64,000 bases of DNA from Luteimonas fraxinea (GTDB lineage Bacteria; Pseudomonadota; Gammaproteobacteria; Xanthomonadales; Xanthomonadaceae): assembly GCF_021233355.1 (NCBI RefSeq), contig NZ_CP089507.1, forward strand, positions 1,240,001 through 1,304,000, given 5' to 3'. The notes beneath the pieces are model-generated. The model was not told the DNA's origin. It was given only the letters and a program-made list of their open reading frames with translations, and searched no databases. The position numbers and the translations under genes were made by a program. This document shows positions 1 to 8,788 of this stretch, piece by piece. The number at the start of each line of letters is the position of its first letter. The first letter of the stretch is position 1.

Positions 1-56
1 CGACGCCTGGCGCAGCGTCGCTAGTCTGCGCGGCCGCCTCGCCTCCGCCCGCTGCC

Positions 57-1121
57 ATGCTCCGCCTCGCCGCCCTCCTCGCCGCTTGTCTGCTCGTCGC
101 CGGATTCTCGTCGTGGCCGGGCATGGCGAATTCGCTGGCGTCGAAGCTGGTCGCGCCGCCCGGTGCATCGCCGTTGCTGCAGACCGATCGTGTCGAGGCC
201 GCATTTGCGCGGCTGCCGAACCGCAGCGGACACGTCACCACGAGCGAAGGTGTTTCGATGTTCTGGCGTGCGCTCGATCCGGGTGATTACGGCATGGACT
301 ACGCGTGGACGCGACCGGCCGATGATCCGCACGGCGTCGACTTTTCCCTCGATTTCCACGCGCCGTCCGCGCCGTCGGCCACGCCGCGCGGCACCGTCGT
401 GCTGCTGCACGGCTGGATGATGGATGGCGGCTCGCTGTTGCCGTGGTCGATCGCGCTGGCGGAAGCCGGCTATCGCACGATCACCCTGGACCTGCGCAAC
501 CACGGCCGCTCCGGGCATGCGCCATCGGGCTACGGCACGCGCGAGGCAGGCGATGTCGTCGACGCGGTCGCCGCACTACGCGAGCAAGGCGAAATCGCCG
601 GCCCGCTGCACGTGTTCGGCGTGTCCTACGGCGCGGCGACGGCGCTGTTCGCGGCGGCTGATCCGCGCCTGCAGGCCGAGCGCGTCGTCGCGCTGGAATC
701 CTTCGACAACGCAGGCGCCGCGATCCGCGACATGGTGCCGCACATGCTCGACGAAGACGGCGGCAGCTGGCACGCGCAGCTCACGCGGCGCTGGCTGCGC
801 TGGCGCATCGACGCCTCGGTGCTGGACGCAGCGATCGTGCGCGCGGGCGACACGCTGTCGTTGCCGCTCGACGGCGTCGATGTCGGTGCCGCACTGGCCC
901 AGGCGCCGGCTTGCGTGCTGCTGGTGCACGGCGACGCGGATCGCCACGTGCCGGTCGAACATGGCCGCGCACTCGCGGCAGCCGTGCCGGGTGCGCGTTA
1001 TCTGGAACTCGCCGGCGAAGACCACCTCAGCCTGCCGATGCGGCTCGACCGTCTCGCGCCGACCGTCGTCGACTGGTTCAACGCACCGGCCTGTCCGCAG
1101 ACCGCGCTCGCTGCACGCTAG
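57..1121 (+). CDS. Secreted alpha/beta hydrolase
   Basis: A 354-residue serine hydrolase with an N-terminal hydrophobic stretch (residues 1-24) that looks like a signal peptide or anchor, so it probably acts in the periplasm or at the membrane. The alpha/beta-hydrolase landmarks are in order: an oxyanion-hole LLHGW near residue 115, the nucleophile elbow GVSYG near 190, an acid in HGDADRHVP near 295 and the histidine in GEDHLS near 325. The substrate cannot be told from sequence. It converges with rarD and ends only 25 bases from it, and no clear terminator lies between. Nothing upstream in the window shows whether it is the first gene of its transcript. Confidence 0.8.
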   Translation: MLRLAALLAACLLVAGFSSWPGMANSLASKLVAPPGASPLLQTDRVEAAFARLPNRSGHVTTSEGVSMFWRALDPGDYGMDYAWTRPADDPHGVDFSLDFHAPSAPSATPRGTVVLLHGWMMDGGSLLPWSIALAEAGYRTITLDLRNHGRSGHAPSGYGTREAGDVVDAVAALREQGEIAGPLHVFGVSYGAATALFAAADPRLQAERVVALESFDNAGAAIRDMVPHMLDEDGGSWHAQLTRRWLRWRIDASVLDAAIVRAGDTLSLPLDGVDVGAALAQAPACVLLVHGDADRHVPVEHGRALAAAVPGARYLELAGEDHLSLPMRLDRLAPTVVDWFNAPACPQTALAAR

Positions 1122-1146
1122 AGCCGGATGCGAGATAGCGGCGCGG

Positions 1147-2058
1147 TTACGCCTGCTGCGCGACGATCCGCCGGCGCGACTGCAGATAGCCGTCGACCGC
1201 GAACACCACCAGCCCGACCCAGATGAAGCCGAAGCCGACCGCGCGGTCGATGCCGAAGGCTTCGCCGAAGAAGAACACGCCCAGCAAGAGTTGCAGCGTC
1301 GGGCCGATGTACTGCAGCAGGCCGACCACGGTTAGCGGCACGCGGCGCACCGCATAGGCGAAACAGATCAACGGGATCGCGGTCAGCGCGCCGCCGAGCA
1401 CCAGCAGCACGTCGGTCCAGCCACCCCAGCGCAGCGAGAAGAAACCGCCGCCGCCCTGCGTCTCGAACCACACCAGCGCGAGCAGCGCAGGACCGAACAC
1501 GAACAGGTTCTCGACGCCGAGTCCCTGCACCGCTTCGACCGCGGCGAACTTGCGGATCAGTCCGTACAGCGCGAACGACGTCGCCAGGCACAGCGCGATC
1601 CACGGAAAGCTGCCGTAGTTGAATGTCAGCCAGGCGACGCCGCCGCCGGCCAGCGCGACCGCGATCCACTGCGGCAGCGACAGCCGCTCGCGCAGGAACA
1701 CCACGCCGATCACGACGTTGAGCAGCGGATTGATGAAGTAGCCCAGGCTCGCTTCGACCACGTGGCCGCTGTTGACCGCCCACACGTACAGCGCCCAGTT
1801 CGCCGCGATCAGACAGCCCGACATCGCGAGCATGCCGGCGAGCTTCGGTTGCGCCAAGATCTCGCGCAGCCAGCCGCGGCCCTGGCGGATGGTCAGGAAC
1901 GCCGCGACCAGAATCGCGCACCAGATCGAGCGGTGCAGCACGATCTGCAGCGACGGCACGTCCCGCAACACGTACCAGTACAGCGGCATCAGGCCCCAGA
2001 TCACGAAGGCCGCGACCGCGATCCACAATCCGCGGCGGCTCTGTGCGGCGTCGATCAT
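1147..2058 (-). CDS. rarD: EamA-family permease RarD
   Basis: A 303-residue inner-membrane protein of the drug/metabolite transporter superfamily with about ten hydrophobic segments. The opening motif (FVIWGLMPLYWYVLRDVPS) and the RSIWCA stretch are typical of RarD. The E. coli protein is linked to chloramphenicol sensitivity, but its real substrate is uncertain. The start at 2058 is chosen because its ATG overlaps the TGA of the upstream transporter (ATGA), which suggests translational coupling. The frame stays open further upstream but only encodes an arginine-rich antisense-like tail. The two permeases form one transcription unit. Confidence 0.85.
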   Translation of the reverse strand: MIDAAQSRRGLWIAVAAFVIWGLMPLYWYVLRDVPSLQIVLHRSIWCAILVAAFLTIRQGRGWLREILAQPKLAGMLAMSGCLIAANWALYVWAVNSGHVVEASLGYFINPLLNVVIGVVFLRERLSLPQWIAVALAGGGVAWLTFNYGSFPWIALCLATSFALYGLIRKFAAVEAVQGLGVENLFVFGPALLALVWFETQGGGGFFSLRWGGWTDVLLVLGGALTAIPLICFAYAVRRVPLTVVGLLQYIGPTLQLLLGVFFFGEAFGIDRAVGFGFIWVGLVVFAVDGYLQSRRRIVAQQA

Positions 2059-2993
2059 GGATCCTCTCCGGCGATCGCTGCGGCCGGTGTCGGCACCGGC
2101 TTCTTCGCGCGCGCGCGGCCCAGCGTGATCGCGACGACGGCGACCAGGATCACCGCCATCGCGCCGAGATCGTTGACGTGGAAGCGCTCCGAGGCGAGCC
2201 ACGCGCCGAGCAGCACGGCGATCGCCGGATTGACGTAGGCGTAGCTGCCGGCGAGCGTCGGGCGCACGTTGTGCAGCAGCCAGACGTAGGCGGTGAAACC
2301 GATGATCGAACCGAAGGACGCGAGATACGCGACCGACAGCGTGCCCTTGAGCGTCGGCAGCTCATGGAAGCGTTCGCCGATCAGCAGGCCCACCGCGAGG
2401 ATGATCACGCCGCCGGCGAGCATCTGCGCCGCGGCCGCCATGAACGGCGACGGCAGATCCCGGCCGCGGCTCCACACCGAACCGAAGGCCCAGGCCAGCG
2501 GCGCGATCAGCAGGGCGATCAGACCGGTCGGCGTCGCGGTCAGCGAGCTGCCGGCGTTGAGCCACAACACGCCGGCGAAACCGACTGCGAGGCCTGCCCA
2601 TTCGACGCGGGAGGGACGATCACCGCGGATCGCTGCGAACAATGCGATCCAGATCGGCGCCGACGCGACCGCGACTGCGGCGAGACCCGATGACACGCTC
2701 TGTTCGGCGATGCAGACCATGCCGTTGCCTAGACCGAGCAGCAGCACGCCCATCGCCAGCAGGGTCTTCCACTGGTTGCGCGTCGGCGCCGGCACACCGC
2801 GCAGGCGCAGCGCCGCGTACATCAGGCCACCGGCGACGATGAAACGCATGCCTGCCATCAGCAGCGGCGGATAGCCGCCTTCGAGGGCGAAGCGGATCGC
2901 GAGATAGGTCGACCCCCAGACGAGATAGACGGCCGCTAGCGCCAGCGCGATGGCCAGGACCGAGGCGGGACGCGACACCGGCGCGACGCTCAT
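2055..2993 (-). CDS. yedA: EamA/DMT-family exporter, YedA-like
   Basis: A 312-residue polytopic membrane protein with two EamA repeats. The first begins with VYLVWGSTYLAIRFAL, a stretch typical of the YedA group of drug/metabolite exporters. The second repeat contains GFTAYVWLLHNVRPTLAGSY followed by VNPAIAVLLG, the usual end of the second EamA unit. It lies upstream of rarD with a four-base overlap. Family membership is clear. The YedA subgroup is a good guess and the transported compound is unknown. The 335-base gap upstream holds an inverted pair of dispersed repeats. Confidence 0.8.
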   Translation of the reverse strand: MSVAPVSRPASVLAIALALAAVYLVWGSTYLAIRFALEGGYPPLLMAGMRFIVAGGLMYAALRLRGVPAPTRNQWKTLLAMGVLLLGLGNGMVCIAEQSVSSGLAAVAVASAPIWIALFAAIRGDRPSRVEWAGLAVGFAGVLWLNAGSSLTATPTGLIALLIAPLAWAFGSVWSRGRDLPSPFMAAAAQMLAGGVIILAVGLLIGERFHELPTLKGTLSVAYLASFGSIIGFTAYVWLLHNVRPTLAGSYAYVNPAIAVLLGAWLASERFHVNDLGAMAVILVAVVAITLGRARAKKPVPTPAAAIAGEDP

Positions 2994-3133
2994 GGAGGTT
3001 CCGAAGAAAAAGACGACCGCGGATGCGGGAGCGGAATTCTACGCCCGCGCCCCGTTGCACGGCTGGAACGGTGGTGTTGCAGCGGTGCGGCAATCGGGAG
3101 AAGTACGAGGAGCTCTCGGAGCCCCTCTACTCC

Positions 3134-3234
3134 GTCATTCCGGCGAAAGCCGGAATCCATCTTGATCTTCGCGATGTCTTCGCCGCCCGCGAGCAGCCGA
3201 AAGCAAAATGGATTCCGGCTTTCGCCGGAATGAC
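3134..3234. repeat. Inverted pair of dispersed REP-like palindromes
   Basis: Two copies of the repeat GTCATTCCGGCGAAAGCC (3134-3160, and reversed at 3208-3234) face each other across 47 bases, so the transcript can fold into a long hairpin. Each copy is itself an imperfect palindrome. The same family recurs at 30489-30514, 30555-30581, 30662-30686, 35363-35389, 37043-37072 and 37119-37150, always between genes. It occupies most of the 335-base gap between yedA and prc; the rest (2994-3133) shows no gene. Confidence 0.85.
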
Positions 3235-3272
3235 GGTATCGGGGTGCCGAAATCCCGTGCGGACGCCCCGAC

Positions 3273-3304
3273 AAAAAAAAGCCGCCGCGATCATTCGCGG
3301 CGGC
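3273..3304 (-). terminator. Rho-independent terminator of prc
   Basis: A perfect ten-base-pair G+C-rich stem (GCCGCCGCGA / TCGCGGCGGC, loop TCAT) is followed, on the minus strand, by eight T residues. It sits 25 bases beyond the prc stop codon and in the right orientation for that gene. Confidence 0.9.
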
Positions 3305-3328
3305 TTCGTCTTGAAACGTGTCAGCGGA

Positions 3329-5521
3329 TCAGCGCGCCCAGCGGCCCGGCGCGGTCGACACCGGCAACACCGTCGCCGACAGATCGCGGTCGGCGTTGAG
3401 CAGACGCACCGCATCGGCCAGGATCGCCGCTGATTCGCGCAGCAGCGGATCCGGGCGTTCTTCGGCCGCCTTTTCCAGACGGTTCTGCTGGGCGATTGCA
3501 CGCTCGTTGGCCTGCAGGCCGTCGTCGTCCGAATCCTCGGCCAGCGGATCGAGTTCCAGACCCAGCGCCCGACGCTCTTCCTGACGCACCTGGCGCTTCT
3601 CGGTCTGGCGGTCACGCTCGGCGCGACGCTCGGCCTCGTTGAGCGACACGAACTTCTTCTCGCGCTCGGCGCGGAATTCGGCGATGTCCTCGGCCCACCA
3701 GACGAATTCCTTGTCGGTCGCGACGCGCGTGTCGTGCAGCTGCTCGAGGCGCGGCAGCAGCGGCGCGAAATCGCCGTACTGGGTGTGCGGCACCGCGGCG
3801 ATGCGCGTCCACGGCAGGGCGTTGTCGTAGGTGCTTTCGCCGAATTCGGTCGCATCGACCGTCACCGGGAAATGGATGTCCGGCTCGACGCCCTTGTTCT
3901 GCGTGCTGCTGCCGCCCGGCAGGAAGAACTGCGCGATCGTCAGCTTCACCTGGCCGAAGCGCTTGGTCTCGTTCGCCGGCCAGCGGTCGAGGTCGACCAG
4001 GTTCTGCACCGTGCCCTTGCCGAAGGTGGTTTCGCCGATGATCAGGCCGCGGCCGTAATCCTGGATGGCACCCGCAACGATTTCCGACGCCGACGCCGAA
4101 CCGCGGTTGATCAGCACCGCCAGCGGACCGTCCCAGGCCACGCCCGGTTCGCGATCGCCCTGCACGCCGACACGGCCGCCGGATTCGCGCACCTGCACCA
4201 CAGGGCCCTGGTCGATGAAGAGACCGGTCAGTTCGACCGCCTCGTTGAGCGAACCGCCACCGTTGTTGCGCAGATCAAGCACGACGCCATCGACCTTCTG
4301 CGTCTTGAACGCTTCGAGCAGGCGCGCGACGTCGCGCGTCGCCGACGCGTATTCGCCATCGCGGTTACGGCGGCCTTCGAAGTCCTGGTAGAACGCCGGC
4401 AGCTTGATCACGCCGATCTGCTTCTCGCGGCCGCCTTCGGTATCGGCCGGCAGCTTGAGCGTTTCGGCCTTGGCCGCCTGCTCTTCCAGACGCACGCGCG
4501 CACGGGTCAGCGTGATGCGCACCGGCTCGCTGTCGAGCGTGGCCTCGGCGGGAATGACGTCCAGGCGCACCTGCGTGTCCTTCGGACCCTTGATCTTGTC
4601 GACCACGTCGTCGATGCGCCAACCGATCACGTCTTCCATCGGGCCGTTGGTGCCTTGGCCGACGCCGACGATGCGATCGCCCGGCTTGAAGCGGTTGCTG
4701 ATCGCAGCGGGACCGCCAGCGATGACCTCGCGGATCACCACCACGTCGTCCTGCTTCTGCAACTGCGCGCCGATGCCCTCGAGCGACAGCGACATGCTCT
4801 GGTTGAACAGACGCGCCGCACGCGGATTGAAGTAATCGGTATGGGGGTCGATCGAACCGGTGTAGGCGTTGAGGAAGCTGCTGAAGGCGTCTTCGTCGTT
4901 GAGCGCGGCGACCGTGTTCGCGGTGTTGAGGTAGCGACGGTCGAGCGTCTTGCGGATCTCGTCGTCGGCCTTGCCGGCGAGCTTCAAGCGCAGCCAGTCG
5001 TTGCGCACCGACTGGCGCCACAGGGCGTCGAGCTCGGTGGAATCGGCGGCCCACAGCGCGTCCTCGCGGTCGTATTCCCAGCGATCGCTGCCGCTGAAAT
5101 CGAAGATGTCCTGCTTGAGCAGTTCGCGCGCGCCGGTGATGCGCTCGTTGACGCGCTGCTTGTAGAGCGCGAAGACCTCCAGCGCAGGAGCCACATCGCC
5201 GTCGCGGACGGCTGCGCCCATGCCTGCGCGCAGCGGTTCGAAGCGGGTGATGTCCTGCTGGGTGAAGAACAGCTTGCCGGCGTCGAGATTCTCGAAATAG
5301 CGGTCGAAGATCTCGCCCGACAGGCTCGCGTCGAGCGCGCGCGGCCGGTAGGCGTAGCGGCTGTCGGACAGCAATCCGTAGACGAGCTTCGATGCGGCCA
5401 CCTGGTCGGCGTTCGGCGTCATCGGCACATTGGCGATGGCGTCGGGCCTGGCCATCAGCGCGAGCGGTACCGCCAGCGCGAGAGCGATCAGGGAGCCGGA
5501 AACGACGCGGGAAGCTTTCAT
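3329..5521 (-). CDS. prc: Carboxy-terminal processing (tail-specific) protease
   Basis: A 730-residue S41-family protease that cleaves periplasmic proteins from their C-termini and helps control murein hydrolases. It has a signal peptide (first ~28 residues), a Tsp N-terminal domain, a PDZ domain (LSLEGIGAQL through the GDRIVGVGQG loop), and a protease core. The core carries the catalytic serine in GSASASEI and the lysine in FGKGTVQN, as in E. coli Prc. A lysine/arginine-rich C-terminal domain follows. Start 5521 (MKASRVVSG) gives a proper signal peptide; the frame is open upstream but that part is implausible. The length matches the family (about 680-740). Confidence 0.95.
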   Translation of the reverse strand: MKASRVVSGSLIALALAVPLALMARPDAIANVPMTPNADQVAASKLVYGLLSDSRYAYRPRALDASLSGEIFDRYFENLDAGKLFFTQQDITRFEPLRAGMGAAVRDGDVAPALEVFALYKQRVNERITGARELLKQDIFDFSGSDRWEYDREDALWAADSTELDALWRQSVRNDWLRLKLAGKADDEIRKTLDRRYLNTANTVAALNDEDAFSSFLNAYTGSIDPHTDYFNPRAARLFNQSMSLSLEGIGAQLQKQDDVVVIREVIAGGPAAISNRFKPGDRIVGVGQGTNGPMEDVIGWRIDDVVDKIKGPKDTQVRLDVIPAEATLDSEPVRITLTRARVRLEEQAAKAETLKLPADTEGGREKQIGVIKLPAFYQDFEGRRNRDGEYASATRDVARLLEAFKTQKVDGVVLDLRNNGGGSLNEAVELTGLFIDQGPVVQVRESGGRVGVQGDREPGVAWDGPLAVLINRGSASASEIVAGAIQDYGRGLIIGETTFGKGTVQNLVDLDRWPANETKRFGQVKLTIAQFFLPGGSSTQNKGVEPDIHFPVTVDATEFGESTYDNALPWTRIAAVPHTQYGDFAPLLPRLEQLHDTRVATDKEFVWWAEDIAEFRAEREKKFVSLNEAERRAERDRQTEKRQVRQEERRALGLELDPLAEDSDDDGLQANERAIAQQNRLEKAAEERPDPLLRESAAILADAVRLLNADRDLSATVLPVSTAPGRWAR

Positions 5522-5915
5522 GCAGGGTCCTGGATTGCGGATGCGGTCATCATGCGACATGCCTTCGAGCGTGTCGCGTGAACAGACGTGTCGACAGTGC
5601 CGAAAGTTGCACGTTGCATGCAATCGACTGTACGGAAACAGGATGAATCAACGCTGCGTTCATCGCGGCGTCAGTCGCAGGAGGCGGATCGGAAGTCCCG
5701 GCGAACACAGCCGGGGTTATCGATTATCCCGGACGCGCGTGACCTTCCGGAGACGGAGTGCCCAAGGGACAGGAAAAAGGGAACACGTCTGGAATGATCC
5801 ATGACGCCCTGCCCTCACCCGACGCGCTTTGCGCGTCGACCTCTCCCAGAGGGAGAGGTGCAGCTCTTCTGCGGTGCCGAACTACAACGCGGGTCGGGCA
5901 GTATCCGAACCGGAA
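5522..5915. other. Intergenic region between prc and lipA
   Basis: A 394-base gap without a convincing gene. It should contain the prc promoter near its left end. Positions 5812-5860 hold one copy of a second repeat family: CTCACCCGACGCGC followed by a palindromic CTCTCCCAGAGGGAGAGG. That family also occurs reversed at 8647-8695, directly at 40857-40905 and in a variant form at 48770-48925. The short open frames here run through the repeat and are not genes. Confidence 0.7.
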
Positions 5916-6923
5916 TCAGGCAGCTACGCCGGCGTCCATCGCCTGCTGGTCGGCGTGGTACGACGAGCGCACCAGCGGGCCGGAGGCAACGTGGCTGAAA
6001 CCCAGTGCCATGCCGTAATCCTCGAGCGCGCGGAACTCTTCGGGCGTCCAGTAACGCAGCACCGGATGGTGGTGCGCGCTGGGCTGCAGGTACTGGCCGA
6101 TGGTGACCATCTCCACATCATGCGCACGCAGGTCACGCAGCGTGCCCTGCACCTGTTCCATGTTCTCGCCGAGGCCGAGCATGATGCCGGACTTGGTCGG
6201 CACGTCCGGATGCTGGGCCTTGAACTTCTTCAGCAGGTCGAGCGACCACTGGTAATCCGCGCCCGGGCGCACGTTGCGGTAGAGACCCGGCACCGTCTCG
6301 ACGTTGTGGTTGAACACGTCGGGCGGGTTGGTCTTGAGGATCTCCAGCGCGCGCTCCATGCGGCCCTTGCCGCGGAAGTCGGGCGTCAGCACTTCGATGC
6401 GGATGTGCGGCGACTGCGCACGGACTTCGCGGATGCAGTCGACGAAATGCTGGGCACCGCCGTCGCGCAGATCGTCGCGGTCGACCGACGTGATCACGAC
6501 GTACTTCAGGCCCATGTCGGCGATCGTGTTCGCGAGGTTCAGCGGCTCGCTCGCATCCGGCGGCTTGGGCCGGCCGTGGGCGACGTCGCAGAACGAACAG
6601 CGGCGCGTGCAGACCTCGCCGAGGATCATGAAGGTCGCGGTGCCGTGGCCGAAGCATTCATGGATATTCGGGCAGCTGGCTTCTTCGCAGACCGTGACCA
6701 GACGGTTCTCGCGCAGCTTCGCCTTCAGCGCGGCCACCGCGCCGTTGGACGGAATGCGCACGCGGATCCACGACGGCTTGCGCAGCACGGGCGCATCGGC
6801 GAACTGCACCGGCGAGCGCGCGATCTTATCGCCCGCCACCTGCTTGACGCCGGTCTGAAGCGACGCCGGCGGCGGGGTGGACACCACCTGCAGCGGGATC
6901 GATTTGTCGACGGAAGAGGACAT
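5916..6923 (-). CDS. lipA: Lipoyl synthase
   Basis: A 335-residue radical-SAM enzyme that inserts two sulfurs into protein-bound octanoyl groups to make lipoyl cofactor in the cytosol. Both iron-sulfur clusters are visible: the auxiliary cluster cysteines C79, C84 and C90 ([12 protein letters not shown]) and the SAM cluster C105, C109 and C112 (CTRRCSFC). The conserved RSSYHA tail is present. Start 6923 fits the family length; the frame continues upstream for 28 residues with no support. It lies 253 bases downstream of lipB, across a gap with two strong hairpins, so lipA may have separate control. Confidence 0.97.
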   Translation of the reverse strand: MSSSVDKSIPLQVVSTPPPASLQTGVKQVAGDKIARSPVQFADAPVLRKPSWIRVRIPSNGAVAALKAKLRENRLVTVCEEASCPNIHECFGHGTATFMILGEVCTRRCSFCDVAHGRPKPPDASEPLNLANTIADMGLKYVVITSVDRDDLRDGGAQHFVDCIREVRAQSPHIRIEVLTPDFRGKGRMERALEILKTNPPDVFNHNVETVPGLYRNVRPGADYQWSLDLLKKFKAQHPDVPTKSGIMLGLGENMEQVQGTLRDLRAHDVEMVTIGQYLQPSAHHHPVLRYWTPEEFRALEDYGMALGFSHVASGPLVRSSYHADQQAMDAGVAA

Positions 6924-7088
6924 GGCGGCCAGGACTGCGGGCGGAGGGTCATTGTAGGCCCCCGGTCCGGCACTGTCTTGCCAGGCGCCGGGGACGCTGC
7001 GTGTCATTCAGTGGGCCAGGCGCGTGAGCGGCAGAAATCGTCCGGACTGCAGAGCCCGCTGCCCGGTCCATTTTCCGCCAGCTTTTGA

Positions 7089-7151
7089 CCCGTAGCACCA
7101 CTACGGGCCTGCAAGCCGACGAAAATCTGGCCTAGCGCAGCAATTTTCGTC
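7089..7151 (-). promoter_or_regulatory. Two hairpins in the lipB-lipA gap
   Basis: A seven-base-pair stem (CCCGTAG / CTACGGG, 7089-7107) lies next to a nine-base-pair inverted repeat (GACGAAAAT / ATTTTCGTC, 7118-7151). Neither is followed by a clear T-run on the minus strand, so they are not ordinary terminators. They may act as an attenuator, an RNA-processing site or a binding site ahead of lipA. The role is inferred from position only. Confidence 0.4.
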
Positions 7152-7176
7152 TCGAACATGTCCACCGCCCACGCGC

Positions 7177-7821
7177 CTACAACACCGGCGGCGGCCCCGC
7201 GGTCATCGACAGTCCGAACTGCGCGGCCAGATTCTCGAGCAGCATGGGTGCCACCGCGTCGGGCGAGGACGGCCCGCCGAGATCGCTCAACGACACCACC
7301 TGCAGGCCTTCGTAGCCGCAGGGATTGATGCGCTGGAAGGGTTCGAGATCCATTACGACGTTGAACGCCAGACCGTGGAAGGTGCAGCCGCGACGCACGC
7401 GGATGCCGAGCGCGGCGATCTTGGCGTCGTTGACGTAGACGCCCGGCGCGCCCTCGCGGCGCACGGCTTCGATGTTCCAGTCGCCGAGGGTGTCGATGAT
7501 CGACTGTTCGATCCTGCAGACGTACTCGCGCACGCCGATCTTCAGCCGCGGCAGGTTCAGCAGCGGGTAGACCACGAGCTGGCCGGGGCCGTGATAGGTC
7601 ACCTGCCCGCCGCGATCGACCTGCACCACCGGAATATCGCCGGGCGCGAGCACGTGTTCGGGCTTACCGGCCTGGCCGAGGGTGAACACCGGATCGTGCT
7701 CGACAACCCACAGCTCGTCCGTGCCGTTCGCGCCGCGCGCATCGGTGAAGCGCTGCATCGCGCGCCACACCGGCTTGTAGGGCTGCCGGCCGAGCTGACG
7801 AACAATCGCCGGCGTACTCAC
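7177..7821 (-). CDS. lipB: Octanoyl-[ACP]:protein N-octanoyltransferase
   Basis: A 214-residue cytosolic transferase that moves octanoate from acyl carrier protein to lipoate-dependent enzymes, the step before LipA. The catalytic pair is visible: K134 in [10 protein letters not shown] and C168 in NPCGY. The [11 protein letters not shown] substrate loop is at residues 71-81. The start is GTG at 7821, overlapping the stop of the BLUF gene (GTGA), so translation is probably coupled. The length is normal for LipB. The order ybeD-(BLUF)-lipB-lipA follows the common proteobacterial ybeD-lipB-lipA order with one inserted gene. Confidence 0.96.
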   Translation of the reverse strand: MSTPAIVRQLGRQPYKPVWRAMQRFTDARGANGTDELWVVEHDPVFTLGQAGKPEHVLAPGDIPVVQVDRGGQVTYHGPGQLVVYPLLNLPRLKIGVREYVCRIEQSIIDTLGDWNIEAVRREGAPGVYVNDAKIAALGIRVRRGCTFHGLAFNVVMDLEPFQRINPCGYEGLQVVSLSDLGGPSSPDAVAPMLLENLAAQFGLSMTAGPPPVL

Positions 7822-8285
7822 AGCACCCGCTCCATGACGCGCGCGCAGCCGAGTCCGCCGATGGGGACCGGCGCGCCGTGCAAAAAATCGCGCATCGCCG
7901 CGGCGACACGATCGCTGCGCGCGCTTTCGAGCAGCGCCAGCGCCTGGCTGTCGGTTTCGAGCCCCTCGAACTCAAGCGCTTCCCCGTCCAGCGGTGCCTC
8001 GCACCAGGCCATGTGCGAGCCGGGCAACAGCGGCGCGGTGCGTTCGGCGCGGACCATCAGACGTACCTCGCAGTGGCGTGGATCAGAGGCGATGCGCGCA
8101 TACAGCGCATCGACCGCGGCAGCCGGGCCTTCGAGCAACTGCATGAACAGCCCGTCCTGCCACAGCAGCATGCCGCCGATGCCGTGACGCGCGTTGAAGG
8201 TGCGGGCCTGTAACAGCAGACGCGCCATGTCCGGCCCGGTGAACTCATGCAGCTGGCCGCTGCGATAGAGCAGCTGGCGGATCAT
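7818..8285 (-). CDS. BLUF-domain blue-light sensor protein
   Basis: A 155-residue protein whose first ~95 residues match the BLUF (FAD-binding blue-light sensor) fold. The flavin-interacting tyrosine is Y7 (LLYRS), the conserved asparagine N31 ([11 protein letters not shown]) and the signalling glutamine Q49 (FMQLLEG). The SDPRH motif is near 67-71 and a methionine/tryptophan pair at M92 and W94. The C-terminal ~55 residues are not a recognisable EAL, GGDEF or cyclase domain, so this is a short BLUF protein that would signal through a partner. It starts 22 bases after ybeD and overlaps lipB by four bases. A flavin-independent descendant cannot be excluded. Confidence 0.8.
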   Translation of the reverse strand: MIRQLLYRSGQLHEFTGPDMARLLLQARTFNARHGIGGMLLWQDGLFMQLLEGPAAAVDALYARIASDPRHCEVRLMVRAERTAPLLPGSHMAWCEAPLDGEALEFEGLETDSQALALLESARSDRVAAAMRDFLHGAPVPIGGLGCARVMERVL

Positions 8286-8307
8286 GCGCGGCGTCCCGAT
8301 CGATGTG

Positions 8308-8586
8308 TTACAGCGTCCACTTCACTTCGGGATGGTCGCGCAGGGCCGCGTGCGCGGCGTCGTACTGCTCGCGCGATTCGGCACGGATGCTGAGCTTGAT
8401 CGACACGTACTTGCCGCCGCTCGACTCGCGCGCGGTGACGGTTTCGTGGAGCACGGCGATACCGGCTGCGGTCAGCAGGCGCGGGATCTCGGCATCGAGT
8501 CCGGCAGCGGCCGGCCCCATCGCGGTGATCTCGAAGACGCCAGGAAACTGGAAGCCGTGGTCGGGGTTGTCGGAGGAGATGTCCAT
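8308..8586 (-). CDS. ybeD: YbeD/DUF493 family protein
   Basis: A 92-residue cytosolic protein of the DUF493 family, an ACT-like fold with no firmly established biochemical role that usually sits between dacA and lipB, as here. The recognisable part runs from FQFPGVFEITAMG to the conserved end HPEVKWTL. Start 8586 (MDISSDNPDHGF) gives the normal family length. The longer frame upstream runs through two intergenic repeats and is an artefact. Confidence 0.9.
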   Translation of the reverse strand: MDISSDNPDHGFQFPGVFEITAMGPAAAGLDAEIPRLLTAAGIAVLHETVTARESSGGKYVSIKLSIRAESREQYDAAHAALRDHPEVKWTL

Positions 8587-8646
8587 CGCGGGATTATCGG
8601 GGCAGAGGTCGCCGAACCCAAGCGGTGGATACAGCAAATCCAATGA

Positions 8647-8770
8647 CACCTCTCCTTCTGGGAGAGGTCGACGCGCGCAGCGCGTCGGGTGAGGGCCGGG
8701 GCAGTACGCGGACGGCTTCAACAGCACCCTAATCCGCCCTTCGGGCACCTTACCCCAGAGGGGGAAGGGT
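8647..8770. repeat. Two intergenic repeats between ybeD and dacA
   Basis: Positions 8647-8695 carry the CTCTCCC-type repeat in reverse orientation. Positions 8724-8770 carry a different palindromic repeat (CCTTCCCC...GGGCGGAT type, reversed) whose other copy is at 40210-40256. Both are imperfect palindromes, and together they fill the 202-base gap. Confidence 0.75.
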
Positions 8771-8788
8771 TTGACGAAGCACCCGCTC

